NCBI GenBank assembly: GCA_040772685.1
Contig: JAXGXQ010000006.1
Location: 62,001-126,000 of the forward strand
Origin: JAXGXQ01 sp040772685
Lineage (GTDB): Bacteria; Bacillota; Clostridia; Saccharofermentanales; UBA5734
Length of the DNA stretch: 64,000 nt
Reading direction: 5' to 3'
Shown here: one piece after another, positions 25,459 through 33,651 of the stretch
How the letters are laid out: every line of letters starts with the position of its first letter
Numbering within the stretch: position 1 is the stretch's first letter
Translations under genes and position numbers: made by a program
The notes under the pieces: model-generated
What the model was told of the DNA's origin: nothing
Seen by the model: only the letters and a program-made list of their open reading frames with translations
Database searches by the model: none

Positions 25459-26754
25459 TTAACTGTTGAGGTCAGACTTTGACTTTGGCTTTAGTTTTGA
25501 TTTTGGTTTCAGCTTGAAAACAGATAGAGGCTCGCTGGAGTTGCTTGATTTTTTCTTCAGCAAATGATTAACAAACTTTTTGGTTTGGCCCCGCGTGTGA
25601 AGCTTTTCCTCAAGTGGTACAAAATTCCGGAGTCGCTCAGCGATCAGTTCAGCACTGCGCTGGTTGCTGAGTGCTTCTTTTTCAATATTTTCTGCATAAA
25701 TCTGCTCGTAATATTCAGGATTCTCCAAGTAATCTTTGAGAAAACGCACCATTTCACGCCGCTTTTCCCGCACCCAGCCTAATTGTTTGGTTAAAATCAG
25801 CTCCAGGTTGCCGTCCTCCTGACCGCCAATGTGAGTAATCGCCACAAACGGTTTGCGACAGGCAACACAATCAAACAGAAAATTGGGGCCGGCTTTACCA
25901 AACACAATATCGCTGGCTGCCAGCACTTCCGCCATGTTTTCGATCCAGCCCAGGGTGAGTACACGGATGCGGTCATCTTTGCGGAAACGCTTGAGCTGAC
26001 GCACAAAACGTTCAGTGCTTTTCTGCGCGTTTTTATCGATCCCGGTATTGATAATAAACTGAACATCTTTTTTCAGGGTAAGGAGAGTAGGGAGCAGGCG
26101 GGTTATGGATGCTGTGCCCAGACTGCCGCCACCGACAAAAATGACAGGCCTGTCGTTGCCGATTCCCAGTTTACGGCGGCATTCTTCTTTGTCGTACTGA
26201 CGATACATTTCCGGTCGTGTCCACCAACCGGTGGCAAGAACGTCTTCAGGCGGAATGCCGTATTCGCAGGCCTGCTCCACCCCCTTGCCATCATAGACAA
26301 TGTGCAGGTCACAGCCTTTGGTGAAAGCAACCGAATTAAACGACCACGGATCAGGTGCCACAGTCCAGAGCGCGAAGCGGGTAGCTTCTTTTTCCCGCCA
26401 CATTTGCAACGCATCGGTCAACATAAAATAAGTACAGATAATTAAATCGGGCTGGATTTCCCTGATTTTCGCCTTCAACGGCGGTAAATTAATAATTGAG
26501 GACTGGCGCACAAATTCACGTGATATCCGTGGTTTGGAGAGCATATGAAATAATTTGTGAGAAGCGGGAAAGTAGCGGCTGATCAGGGTATAGCCAAGAC
26601 CGCCGCCAACTGTTTTTGTTTTGAATTCTAGATACTCAAACTCATAACGCTCCGGGTCAGCCAGCGCTTTTTGCGACTCAAACATGGAACGGGCGATCGA
26701 GCGATGACCCCATGGCATGTGGTCTGTTAATATCAGGATTTTGATTTTTGACAT
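25459..26754 (-). CDS. MGDG synthase/MurG-like glycosyltransferase
   Basis: 431 residues, GT-B fold resembling diacylglycerol glucosyl/galactosyltransferases (UgtP/MGD group) and MurG. The N-terminal half begins ILILTDHMPWGHRSIARSM, in place of the usual glycine-rich G.GH..A motif; the C-terminal nucleotide-sugar domain has VIFVGGGSLG, VLGWIENMAEVLAASDIVFGKAGP and IGGQEDGN. It likely glycosylates a membrane lipid at the inner leaflet. The C-terminal ~25 residues are a Lys/Ser/Pro tail with a repeated KLKPKSK unit, probably a membrane-binding basic tail. It is monocistronic on the minus strand. Confidence 0.83.
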   Translation of the reverse strand: MSKIKILILTDHMPWGHRSIARSMFESQKALADPERYEFEYLEFKTKTVGGGLGYTLISRYFPASHKLFHMLSKPRISREFVRQSSIINLPPLKAKIREIQPDLIICTYFMLTDALQMWREKEATRFALWTVAPDPWSFNSVAFTKGCDLHIVYDGKGVEQACEYGIPPEDVLATGWWTRPEMYRQYDKEECRRKLGIGNDRPVIFVGGGSLGTASITRLLPTLLTLKKDVQFIINTGIDKNAQKSTERFVRQLKRFRKDDRIRVLTLGWIENMAEVLAASDIVFGKAGPNFLFDCVACRKPFVAITHIGGQEDGNLELILTKQLGWVREKRREMVRFLKDYLENPEYYEQIYAENIEKEALSNQRSAELIAERLRNFVPLEEKLHTRGQTKKFVNHLLKKKSSNSSEPLSVFKLKPKSKLKPKSKSDLNS

Positions 26755-26959
26755 GAAGTGGTGCAGCCCTTTCTATACTGTTCAGGCAACCAGCCTGCAG
26801 CATTTTGAGTATAGCCTATGGGCAATGAATTGTCATGCCCGGTCGTCCGAAGCGCCCGAGGCTGCAATTAAGGCTGTAATTAACAGCAGGTTGCTATAAC
26901 TTGGATATTTACTACATTTATATGGCAATAACCAGGCTAAGATCCGTAACTCTGAAGGA

Positions 26960-26988
26960 TTGCAGAAAAAACAAATCACGTCTAGAAT
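26960..26988 (+). promoter_or_regulatory. Sigma-A-type promoter upstream of the GT2 operon
   Basis: TTGCAG (26960-26965), a 17-bp spacer and TAGAAT (26983-26988). Transcription would start near 26995, leaving a leader of about 130 nt before the glycosyltransferase gene. Confidence 0.5.
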
Positions 26989-27035
26989 AAGTAATGCTGT
27001 CTGATTTATCCGCCGGCCAAATAATTTTGCCCTTC

Positions 27036-27077
27036 AGGCCGATTTCTCGCTTAAAGTCTCTGTGAATCGGCCTTTTT
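27036..27077 (+). terminator. Terminator hairpin in the leader of the GT2 operon
   Basis: AGGCCGATT (27036-27044) pairs perfectly with AATCGGCCT (27065-27073) and five Ts close the structure. The nearest upstream plus-strand gene ends at 25457, so this hairpin lies inside the leader that starts near 26995. CGGCC at 27014-27018 could pair with GGCCG in the 5' arm and act as an antiterminator. It may therefore be an attenuator, or the end of a small ~80-nt RNA. Confidence 0.55.
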
Positions 27078-27093
27078 ATAAGGAAAACAATAA

Positions 27094-27132
27094 ATGCATA
27101 ATAACAATGTGACAGGAAGAAAAAATGGATAA
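27094..27132 (+). CDS. Possible 12-codon leader ORF overlapping GT2 start
   Basis: ATG at 27094 with AAGGA about 9 bp upstream opens a frame MHNNNVTGRKNG that ends at TAA 27130-27132, overlapping the start of the glycosyltransferase gene by 8 nt. It could couple translation of the two frames. No family match is possible at this length. Confidence 0.3.
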   Translation: MHNNNVTGRKNG

Positions 27133-28378
27133 AGTGCTGCTCACAATTATCTGGGTCATTAGCATTATTCTTGTTCTATATGCTGCCTACTATGTGTTTC
27201 TCGCAATTTTTGGCCTTAAGCGAACAAAACGTATCACAGAGCCGCATGCGCCAAAGCATAAGTTTTTGATTATGATAGCCGCCCGTAATGAAGGCATAGT
27301 TATTGGCTACCTGATTGACAGTCTTTTGAAGCAAAACTACCCCCGCGAGTTATTTGAAATCCTGGTTGTCGTCAACAACACTACTGACGACACTGAAGCT
27401 GTTGCGTTGCGGCATGGCGCCAGAGCGTTGGTCTGTCCGTTGCGGGTACGATCCAAGGGCGATGCCATGGCCTGGGCTTATCAGAACTTGCCCCCAGACA
27501 TTGAATTTGACGCTGTGTGTATATTTGATGCTGACAACCTGGCCCACCCCGATTTCCTGCTCCAGATGAATCAGGCGCTTTGTTCCGGCATCGAAGCAGC
27601 TCAAGGCTATCGCGACACCAAAAATCCGCACGACACCTGGAATTCTGGCACCTGGGCCATCAACTATTGGCTGGGCGGCCGCTTTTACAATCAACCGCAT
27701 CATGTCCTGAGTCTTTCTTCAATTATCTATGGGACCGGTTTCATGCTTTCACATCGAATTATCGAAAAAATCGGCGGTCTGCAAAGCTGCACGCTGGCGG
27801 AAGATTTTGAAATTACCATGCAATGTATTCTCGCGGATGAGAAGGTCGGGTGGGTTCCTGATGCCATCACCTATGACGAACAATCACTGGGTTTTGATAC
27901 TACCTGGAAGCAACGCCGCCGCTGGCTGGTAGGCTTTCTGCAGGTGATTTCGCTTTATGGCCAGCGCCTGATTAAAGCTACTTTACATAAGCCTACGCGA
28001 GTCAAACTGGATTTTATGTTGTATATGCTTACTCCCTTTGCGACATATTTATCGATAATTGTCTTTTCACTGGGAGTAGTGCTGCGCCTGATCGTATTGA
28101 AATATCCACTTTTTCCCTTGACACAGTTTTATGATATGTTTGGACCATCACTGATAATGTCGATCCTGTTTCCGATAGCGCTTGCTTTGTTTGTTGTCAT
28201 TGTTGAAAAAAAATTAAAACCGGGGATAATAAAAGGCATTCTGGGCTTTCCCTTATTCATGATACTGGCGATTCCCTTGCATATAGTCGCGCTATTGATT
28301 TATAAGAAGGATTTCCGCTGGGAGGAAATCCGCCACACGAAAGCTGTATCCATAGACCAGATCGAAAAAAACAAATGA
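27125..28378 (+). CDS. GT2 family membrane glycosyltransferase
   Basis: 417 residues. A membrane helix at residues 4-28 is followed by a GT-A domain with IAARNEG, the nucleotide-diphosphate-metal motif DADN (about 139), the catalytic-base region CTLAEDFEITM, and QRRRWLVG, typical of processive synthases. Three to four further helices fill the C-terminal third. It resembles the cellulose/hyaluronan synthase-like group that makes or extends a surface polysaccharide or glycolipid. SD AGGAAG is close to the ATG. It is the first gene of an operon with ndk (13 bp) and an acetyltransferase (34 bp), preceded by a leader with a terminator-like hairpin. Confidence 0.88.
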   Translation: MDKVLLTIIWVISIILVLYAAYYVFLAIFGLKRTKRITEPHAPKHKFLIMIAARNEGIVIGYLIDSLLKQNYPRELFEILVVVNNTTDDTEAVALRHGARALVCPLRVRSKGDAMAWAYQNLPPDIEFDAVCIFDADNLAHPDFLLQMNQALCSGIEAAQGYRDTKNPHDTWNSGTWAINYWLGGRFYNQPHHVLSLSSIIYGTGFMLSHRIIEKIGGLQSCTLAEDFEITMQCILADEKVGWVPDAITYDEQSLGFDTTWKQRRRWLVGFLQVISLYGQRLIKATLHKPTRVKLDFMLYMLTPFATYLSIIVFSLGVVLRLIVLKYPLFPLTQFYDMFGPSLIMSILFPIALALFVVIVEKKLKPGIIKGILGFPLFMILAIPLHIVALLIYKKDFRWEEIRHTKAVSIDQIEKNK

Positions 28379-28391
28379 TAAAAGGAGATTC

Positions 28392-28799
28392 ATGGAAAAA
28401 ACACTGGTTTTGATAAAACCTGACGCCGTAGAGCGAAACCTGATTGGCGCCATCATCGCTATTTACGAAGAGAATGGTCTGAAAGTAACGCGCATGCAGC
28501 TTATGCAAGCAGAACGGCATTTAGCAATGGAGCATTACCAGGAACATATTGGGAAGCCCTATTTTGAACCGTTGATGTCTTATATCACCCGCAGCCCGCT
28601 TGTCAGCATTGAACTTCAGGGAAAAGGTGCGATTGCCAGGGTGCGGGCTCTTAACGGAAATACAAACCCGGCAGAAGCTGACGCCAATACAATCCGCGGA
28701 CGCTTCGGCCTCAGCTTTCAGGAAAATACTGTCCATGGTTCAGATTCACCTGCCAGTGCAGTTCGTGAACTGGCAATCTGGTTTCGCTGTTACTGCTGA
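28392..28799 (+). CDS. ndk: Nucleoside diphosphate kinase
   Basis: 135-residue enzyme that equalises NTP pools by phosphate transfer through a phosphohistidine. Seen: the N-terminal KTLVLIKPDAVERNLIG and the active-site NTVHGSDS with the catalytic His. Residue order and length are as usual, though the segment before the active site has a slightly unusual composition (RVRALNGNTNPAEAD). SD AAAGGAGA is strong. It sits between two polysaccharide-type genes, consistent with supply of nucleotide sugars, which is an inference. Confidence 0.95.
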   Translation: MEKTLVLIKPDAVERNLIGAIIAIYEENGLKVTRMQLMQAERHLAMEHYQEHIGKPYFEPLMSYITRSPLVSIELQGKGAIARVRALNGNTNPAEADANTIRGRFGLSFQENTVHGSDSPASAVRELAIWFRCYC

Positions 28800-28833
28800 A
28801 AGTCAGCGATCCCTGCTCAATGTGAGGTGTTGT

Positions 28834-29409
28834 ATGGCTTACACAAAACATGAGACTGCGATCATTGAAGACGGAACAAGTATTGGTGACGGCACCCGGA
28901 TCGGGCCCTTCTGCACGATTCACAAAGATGCTGTTATCGGCGGGGATTGCACGTTCGGACAGAATGTCCATGTTGGTGACTGCGTCAAAATCGGCAACCA
29001 TTGCAAAATCCAGAATAATGCCAGTATTTTCGAAGGCGTTGTGCTGGAAGACTATGTGTTCTGCGGACCTGCCTGCTGCTTCGCCAATGATGCGACACCG
29101 CGCAGCAAATATCCCAAGGGCGATTTAAGCTGTGAGCGTACAATCGTCAGGGAAGGTGCTTCAATTGGCGCTAATGCAACCATTATTATGGGTAATCCGA
29201 TTGGCCGCTATGCCATGGTAGGGGCAGGTGCTGTCGTCACCCGCCGTGTCCCGGCCCACGCCTTAATGATCGGCATACCTGCGCGCCAGACCGGCTGGGT
29301 TTGTGAATGCGGCATGCAGCTTAATAAAGCGTTATTGTGTGAAACCTGCGGTCGGCAGTACGAGTACCTGCCGGATGATGAAGGCTTGCGCAAAACCAGA
29401 ATGAAATAA
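28834..29409 (+). CDS. WbpD/WlbB-like N-acetyltransferase
   Basis: 191-residue left-handed beta-helix acyltransferase. Hexapeptide repeats such as IEDGTSIGDGTRIG, VIGGDCTFGQNVHVG and SIGANATIIMGNPIGRYAMVGAGAVVTRRV run through residues 10-140, with IPARQTGW after them. The tail CECGMQLNKALLCETCG holds two CxC/CxxC pairs, a small zinc-ribbon-like end seen in acetyltransferases that modify UDP-amino sugars (for example UDP-3-amino-uronate N-acetyltransferases). GAGG lies 8 bp before the ATG; the longer upstream frame is out of register with this signal. It is the last gene of the GT2-ndk operon and is followed by a bidirectional terminator. Confidence 0.85.
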   Translation: MAYTKHETAIIEDGTSIGDGTRIGPFCTIHKDAVIGGDCTFGQNVHVGDCVKIGNHCKIQNNASIFEGVVLEDYVFCGPACCFANDATPRSKYPKGDLSCERTIVREGASIGANATIIMGNPIGRYAMVGAGAVVTRRVPAHALMIGIPARQTGWVCECGMQLNKALLCETCGRQYEYLPDDEGLRKTRMK

Positions 29410-29422
29410 AGCGGAGCCTGGA

Positions 29423-29463
29423 AAAGCGGCCGATCATCCTGCACAAGGATAATCGGCCGCTTT
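29423..29463. terminator. Bidirectional intrinsic terminator
   Basis: AAAGCGGCCGAT (29423-29434) pairs perfectly with ATCGGCCGCTTT (29452-29463), and ATCCT/AGGAT extend the pairing inside. It separates the convergent acetyltransferase and cell-wall hydrolase genes. Confidence 0.85.
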
Positions 29464-29486
29464 GGGTTTGGGTTACTTGACTTGCA

Positions 29487-32400
29487 TTAAGCGCGAGGCG
29501 CTGTTTGCTTGTAGAGTGCATTTACCGTATTTGACCCAACAATACCGTCAACAGCCAGTCTGGCTTTGTTTTGGAAACTCCTGACCGCTGTATCGGTACG
29601 GCTGCCGAAGATCCCGTCGGCTGTACCGCAGTTGTAGCCAAGCTGGTTGAGCCGCAGCTGTATTTGCCTTACAGCTTCACCGCGGCTGCCTTTTTTCAAC
29701 AGAGAAGTCAACGTTGGCGCTGTGAGCGATCCGCCAGTGGGTGTCGGCGCTGGTGTCGGCGCTGGTGTAGGTGCGGGTGTCGGGGCTGGTGTCGGTGCGG
29801 ACGGTGTGCCTGCAGTCGCGAAGAGTTTGCTGATTGTCTGCTGGCCGACTATTCCATCCGCTGTAATTTTTGCGTGAGTTTGGAATGCACGTACTGCCGC
29901 ACCTGTTTTGCTGCCGAATATGCCGTCTGCTATGCCACAATTGAAACCAAGCTGATTCAAGCGCTGTTGTACTGCTTTTACCGCTTCACCACGGCTGCCG
30001 ACCTTAAGTACGCCACTGAACACAGGTGCTTTGATTGTAGGAGCAGGTGCCGGTGTTGGTGTTGGAGTCGGGGTGGGCGCGGGAGTTGGTGTTGGTGTCG
30101 GCGTTGGAGTTGGTGTCGGTGTCGGCGTTGGAATTGGTGTCGGTTTGGGTGTAGGCGCAGGCGTCGTTACCGGCGGGAATAGTTTGGTGATTGTATTCTG
30201 TCCCACAATCCCGTCGACTGTTAGTTTCGCCGCGGCTTGGAAACTGCGTACTGCTCTGTCAGTCTTGCTGCCGAAAATGCCGTCTGCTATGCCACAGTCA
30301 TAACCAAGTTGATTCAAGCGCTGCTGAACTGCTTTTACCGCATCTCCGCGGCTGCCAACCTTGAGCACCCCACTAAAAACAGGTGCCGTAATGACCGGTG
30401 TCGGAGCTGGAGTCGGCGTCGGAGCTGGTGTAGGTGTTGGAGTTGGAACCGGAGTTGGTTCTGGTCCCGGTGTTGGTGCAGGTGTCGGCTCTGGCGCAGG
30501 TACTGTGCCCGGATTCACCGGAGCTTTATAGTAGAAAAGTTTGCTTTGGGTTGTATAACCGGCAGCTCCGTCCACCGTCAGACCAGCTACCTGCTGGAAT
30601 CTCTTGACCGCTGTTACTACGCTGGCTGAATATTGGCCGTCCAGAGGACCATTGTAGTATCCCAGAGCGGCAAGACGCTGCTGCAGGATCAATACTTCAT
30701 AGCCGACAGAACCGGCTGACAGTACTGCCTGCCCGGCTGCTGTCTTAGGATTGTAAACCATTGTGATTTCAGCAGAACCGATAGCACCGGTTGCTGGCAG
30801 ACCATTTAGCGTCTGCATGGTCTTGACTGCCTGAGTGGTAATGGGACCAAAGTTGCCGCCTGGTGTTGCCTTCAGGAAGTTGAGCTCCAGTAACCGGAGC
30901 TGGAAAACGTAAACCTGTTCACCGGTATCTCCGGGGCTAAGGCTATCTGCCTTTGCCAGCGGTGTGGCTTTGGTAGCCTGACCGCCGAGAATCAGAACCT
31001 GGAGATCATGATCCGCTTCACCAGTAAGCGGCATTTTCATTTGCTTCTGCAACGCTGTAACGGCGAATTCAGTACGTGAGCCAAATGTCCCGTCCGGTTT
31101 ACCGGTCAGATAGCCAAGCTCCTGGAGCGCCTGCTGCATAGCCAGAACCTGGTCATTGCTGACCCCACGATTCAAGACAGGCAGTTTACCGATAACTGTC
31201 AGGGTACTGGTTGCTTTAAGATCACCAGCACTGACTGTAATGACAGCGCTGCCGGCTTTCAGAGCCCGTACAGTACCGGTGCTGTCAACAGAGGCAACCT
31301 CGCTGTTGCTGCTGCTGAAAGTGAGCTTCTGGCCGGTTCCGCTGCCCGGGAGCAATTTGGCGAGGTTATCGTAGCGCCCGCCGATAGGGAGTGTGAAGCT
31401 GGACCGGCTCAGGGAGATGCCAATAAGCGGTCTGCGGCCTGTAACTTTCCAGGTAAGAAGCGTTCCGCCATTTTGCTTAAGTGTTATGGTGGCAGCTTCT
31501 GTGGTTTTAACTTGTTGTCTGCCGTCCGGGAGCACAGCTACAGCTTCCGGTTTGGAACTGACCAGTTCGTAAGCATCCAACAGCCCGGGGACAAGACCTT
31601 CGACCGGCAACGGCAAAGCCTTGCCGGGAGAAGCTGTAAACTCTGTGCCGCTAAGCTTAAGCGAGGATGCCGCCGGCAGTACAGTGAGCACTGTCGCAGC
31701 ATATTGCTGTTCGGAGTCACGCGCCACGATCAGCGTGCGGCCGACACCCACGGCGGTGACATTTCCTTCCTGATCAACCACAGCTACTTCCGGATTCAAG
31801 CTGAGCCATTCCATGTTCGCAGCCGAAGTACCGGTAAGCGCCAGGTTTGCACTTGGCATTGGGTCGGCGACGGTAAGCTGTTGACTTGCAGGTAAGCCGA
31901 AGGCACTTTGATTTGCCTGCGCCAGTTCGGCTGTTTGCGAGTCAAAGCTGAGTGTCAGTTCCGGAACCGCGGCTGCGCCATCTACAACGGCTGCAACTGC
32001 CTGGGCGCCGGTTTCAGCCAAACCGTCAGCATTGCCGAAGTAAACCTTACCATTGACATAAACCAGCCCTTTGGCTGTTGTCCGGGAAGCGTCACTCTGC
32101 AACAAGTACTGTCTGGCCTCGATTGTGTGCAGCCCGCCTGATTTACGGGCACCATCTGTCGGGTTGAAATAGAAAGTCTGGTCGCCGACTTTCTGCCATC
32201 CTGTCAACAATTTACCTTGTTCATCAAACAGATAAACCTGGTCCTCGATGTTGCTAAGGCCGGTCAACAGCTGACCGCTTAAATCGCGATAACCACTGCG
32301 GACAGAACTATTAAGCAACCAACCTGTTTGCAGCTTGCCTTCGTTGTCAAAACCAAAGCTGCGGCCGTTGATTTCTGCTGCGCCGGTTACAGGTGTACCG

Positions 32401-33359
32401 GCTGCGGTTGAATCGCTTGCGCCCAGATAAAAAATCTGATCACTGATCTGCTGCCAGCCAGAAAGAAGCACGCCTTTGTTGTCAAAAAAGACGCGGCGCC
32501 CATCAATTGACTGCCAGCCCGTAAGTACATAGCCGTTTGCATCAAAGAAGTACTTGTTGCTGTCAATCGTCTGCCAGCCGGTAAGTACCCTGGCGTCCTC
32601 TGTTACGTAAGTTATCTTGCCGTTTACGGTATGAAAGCCAAGCAGCCGCACACCGTCAGTGCCGAAAATATATTTTTTGCCGTCGATTGTCTGAGGACCA
32701 GTTACATACTCGCCATTGCGGTAGTAATACTGGTGCCCGTCAATGACCGTCCAGCCATTTGTTACATAGGAAAGCAGCGGCGATTTCATCCAGGCCGTCC
32801 AGTTACGGTCACCCAAGCGGGTTTTGACAACTCCGTATTCAACCCCGCGGGCTTCAATAACTTCACCATTGCCGATATACACGCCCATATGGCCGCTTCG
32901 CCAGACAAGCAAACCATGAGTATTGGGGATGGTGCTGATAGGCCCTGAGACACTGGCTGAAGAGTAGATACCGTTGGCGGAACGGTCGGTGCTGGAGCTG
33001 TATTTCGGCCCATTGCTGGCTGTATCCCACCATAAATAGGCTTTGTACAGGCCTGCGCAGTCAACAACTCGGCTGCCGATCCACTCCTTGGCATGTTCAT
33101 AGGCGGTTCTGCCGTCACTCATAATTTCGGCAAAAACATCGGGGTATTGATAGCGCTTACCGTCTACTGTTGCCTGATTGGCAACATGACCATAAGTTCC
33201 GTAAATGTAACCCCATTTCTCCCGCAACGCTTTATAAGCGAAATTGACCATGCCAGTGGCTGTTGGATTTACTGTTGCTTCTACAGGCTGGGGGATGCCC
33301 TGCACCAGCATCGCTGCAGTCAGCAAACAAACGATTAGTACAAGCAGTGTTTTTTTCAT
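29487..33359 (-). CDS. Giant secreted NlpC/P60 protein with wall-binding repeats
   Basis: 1290 residues. Order of parts: signal peptide (1-28, KKTLLVLIVCLLTAAMLV); an NlpC/P60-like cysteine peptidase (about 30-190) with catalytic Cys in VVDCAGLY and His in SGHMGVYIG; about ten choline-binding/glucan-binding repeats (about 200-470, unit GWQ.IDG..YFFD..G); two bacterial Ig-like domains (about 480-570 and 645-725); and six peptidoglycan-binding type-1 domains (from about 730, 806, 884, 999, 1117 and 1220 to the end). The last three are nearly identical and separated by Pro-Thr linkers. It should cut stem peptides of peptidoglycan while held on the wall. I start at ATG 33359 (AAAGGA 6 bp upstream, signal peptide immediately after) rather than at the longer frame. 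Confidence 0.9.
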   Translation of the reverse strand: MKKTLLVLIVCLLTAAMLVQGIPQPVEATVNPTATGMVNFAYKALREKWGYIYGTYGHVANQATVDGKRYQYPDVFAEIMSDGRTAYEHAKEWIGSRVVDCAGLYKAYLWWDTASNGPKYSSSTDRSANGIYSSASVSGPISTIPNTHGLLVWRSGHMGVYIGNGEVIEARGVEYGVVKTRLGDRNWTAWMKSPLLSYVTNGWTVIDGHQYYYRNGEYVTGPQTIDGKKYIFGTDGVRLLGFHTVNGKITYVTEDARVLTGWQTIDSNKYFFDANGYVLTGWQSIDGRRVFFDNKGVLLSGWQQISDQIFYLGASDSTAAGTPVTGAAEINGRSFGFDNEGKLQTGWLLNSSVRSGYRDLSGQLLTGLSNIEDQVYLFDEQGKLLTGWQKVGDQTFYFNPTDGARKSGGLHTIEARQYLLQSDASRTTAKGLVYVNGKVYFGNADGLAETGAQAVAAVVDGAAAVPELTLSFDSQTAELAQANQSAFGLPASQQLTVADPMPSANLALTGTSAANMEWLSLNPEVAVVDQEGNVTAVGVGRTLIVARDSEQQYAATVLTVLPAASSLKLSGTEFTASPGKALPLPVEGLVPGLLDAYELVSSKPEAVAVLPDGRQQVKTTEAATITLKQNGGTLLTWKVTGRRPLIGISLSRSSFTLPIGGRYDNLAKLLPGSGTGQKLTFSSSNSEVASVDSTGTVRALKAGSAVITVSAGDLKATSTLTVIGKLPVLNRGVSNDQVLAMQQALQELGYLTGKPDGTFGSRTEFAVTALQKQMKMPLTGEADHDLQVLILGGQATKATPLAKADSLSPGDTGEQVYVFQLRLLELNFLKATPGGNFGPITTQAVKTMQTLNGLPATGAIGSAEITMVYNPKTAAGQAVLSAGSVGYEVLILQQRLAALGYYNGPLDGQYSASVVTAVKRFQQVAGLTVDGAAGYTTQSKLFYYKAPVNPGTVPAPEPTPAPTPGPEPTPVPTPTPTPAPTPTPAPTPVITAPVFSGVLKVGSRGDAVKAVQQRLNQLGYDCGIADGIFGSKTDRAVRSFQAAAKLTVDGIVGQNTITKLFPPVTTPAPTPKPTPIPTPTPTPTPTPTPTPTPAPTPTPTPTPAPAPTIKAPVFSGVLKVGSRGEAVKAVQQRLNQLGFNCGIADGIFGSKTGAAVRAFQTHAKITADGIVGQQTISKLFATAGTPSAPTPAPTPAPTPAPTPAPTPTGGSLTAPTLTSLLKKGSRGEAVRQIQLRLNQLGYNCGTADGIFGSRTDTAVRSFQNKARLAVDGIVGSNTVNALYKQTAPRA
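29726..30510 (-). repeat. Pro-Thr linkers and near-identical wall-binding units
   Basis: Three coding minisatellites encode (PT)n/APTP linkers at about 29726-29800, 30032-30170 and 30388-30510. Between them lie highly similar ~200-bp peptidoglycan-binding units carrying the shared text KAVQQRLNQLG. Unequal recombination between these copies can change unit number, so length variation between strains is expected. Confidence 0.75.
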
Positions 33360-33554
33360 ACTGGGTCCTTTCCATGAAGAAAAAAGGTGGTTGTGATTGG
33401 GGGCATCGATCAGTGCGCTGAATCTGGCTGGATTTCTCGGCACTGCGGACAAAATGAACAGATTCGGACTCAAGGGTCCGGGTGGAAAGATCGGCGGCAA
33501 ACGAGCAGCAGGGTCAGATACCTCCAAAAGTTTGGATACGGAGTCATTATAACT

Positions 33555-33585
33555 GAAAAGAAAAGCCCGCCAACGTAGTGGCGGG
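33555..33585 (-). terminator. Terminator of the Gfo/Idh/MocA gene
   Basis: CCCGCCA (33566-33572) pairs with TGGCGGG (33579-33585). On the minus strand the stem is followed by a T-rich tract (CTTTTCTTTTC), so it ends transcription of the oxidoreductase gene at 33652. Confidence 0.75.
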
Positions 33586-33651
33586 AATTGTCCTGTTATT
33601 GTAATCTGGCTGACTCAAAAACTGGCAGGTAATTACACTCCTGTAATTAAC

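Noticed and set aside
30031..30303. Plus-strand frame encoding long Val-Gly runs
   Set aside because: It is the antisense reading of the Pro-Thr linker repeats of the giant hydrolase; no SD and no independent codon pattern.
29726..30510. Regular repeats resembling a CRISPR array
   Set aside because: Repeats are in frame, code Pro-Thr linkers and wall-binding domains, and have no unique spacers.
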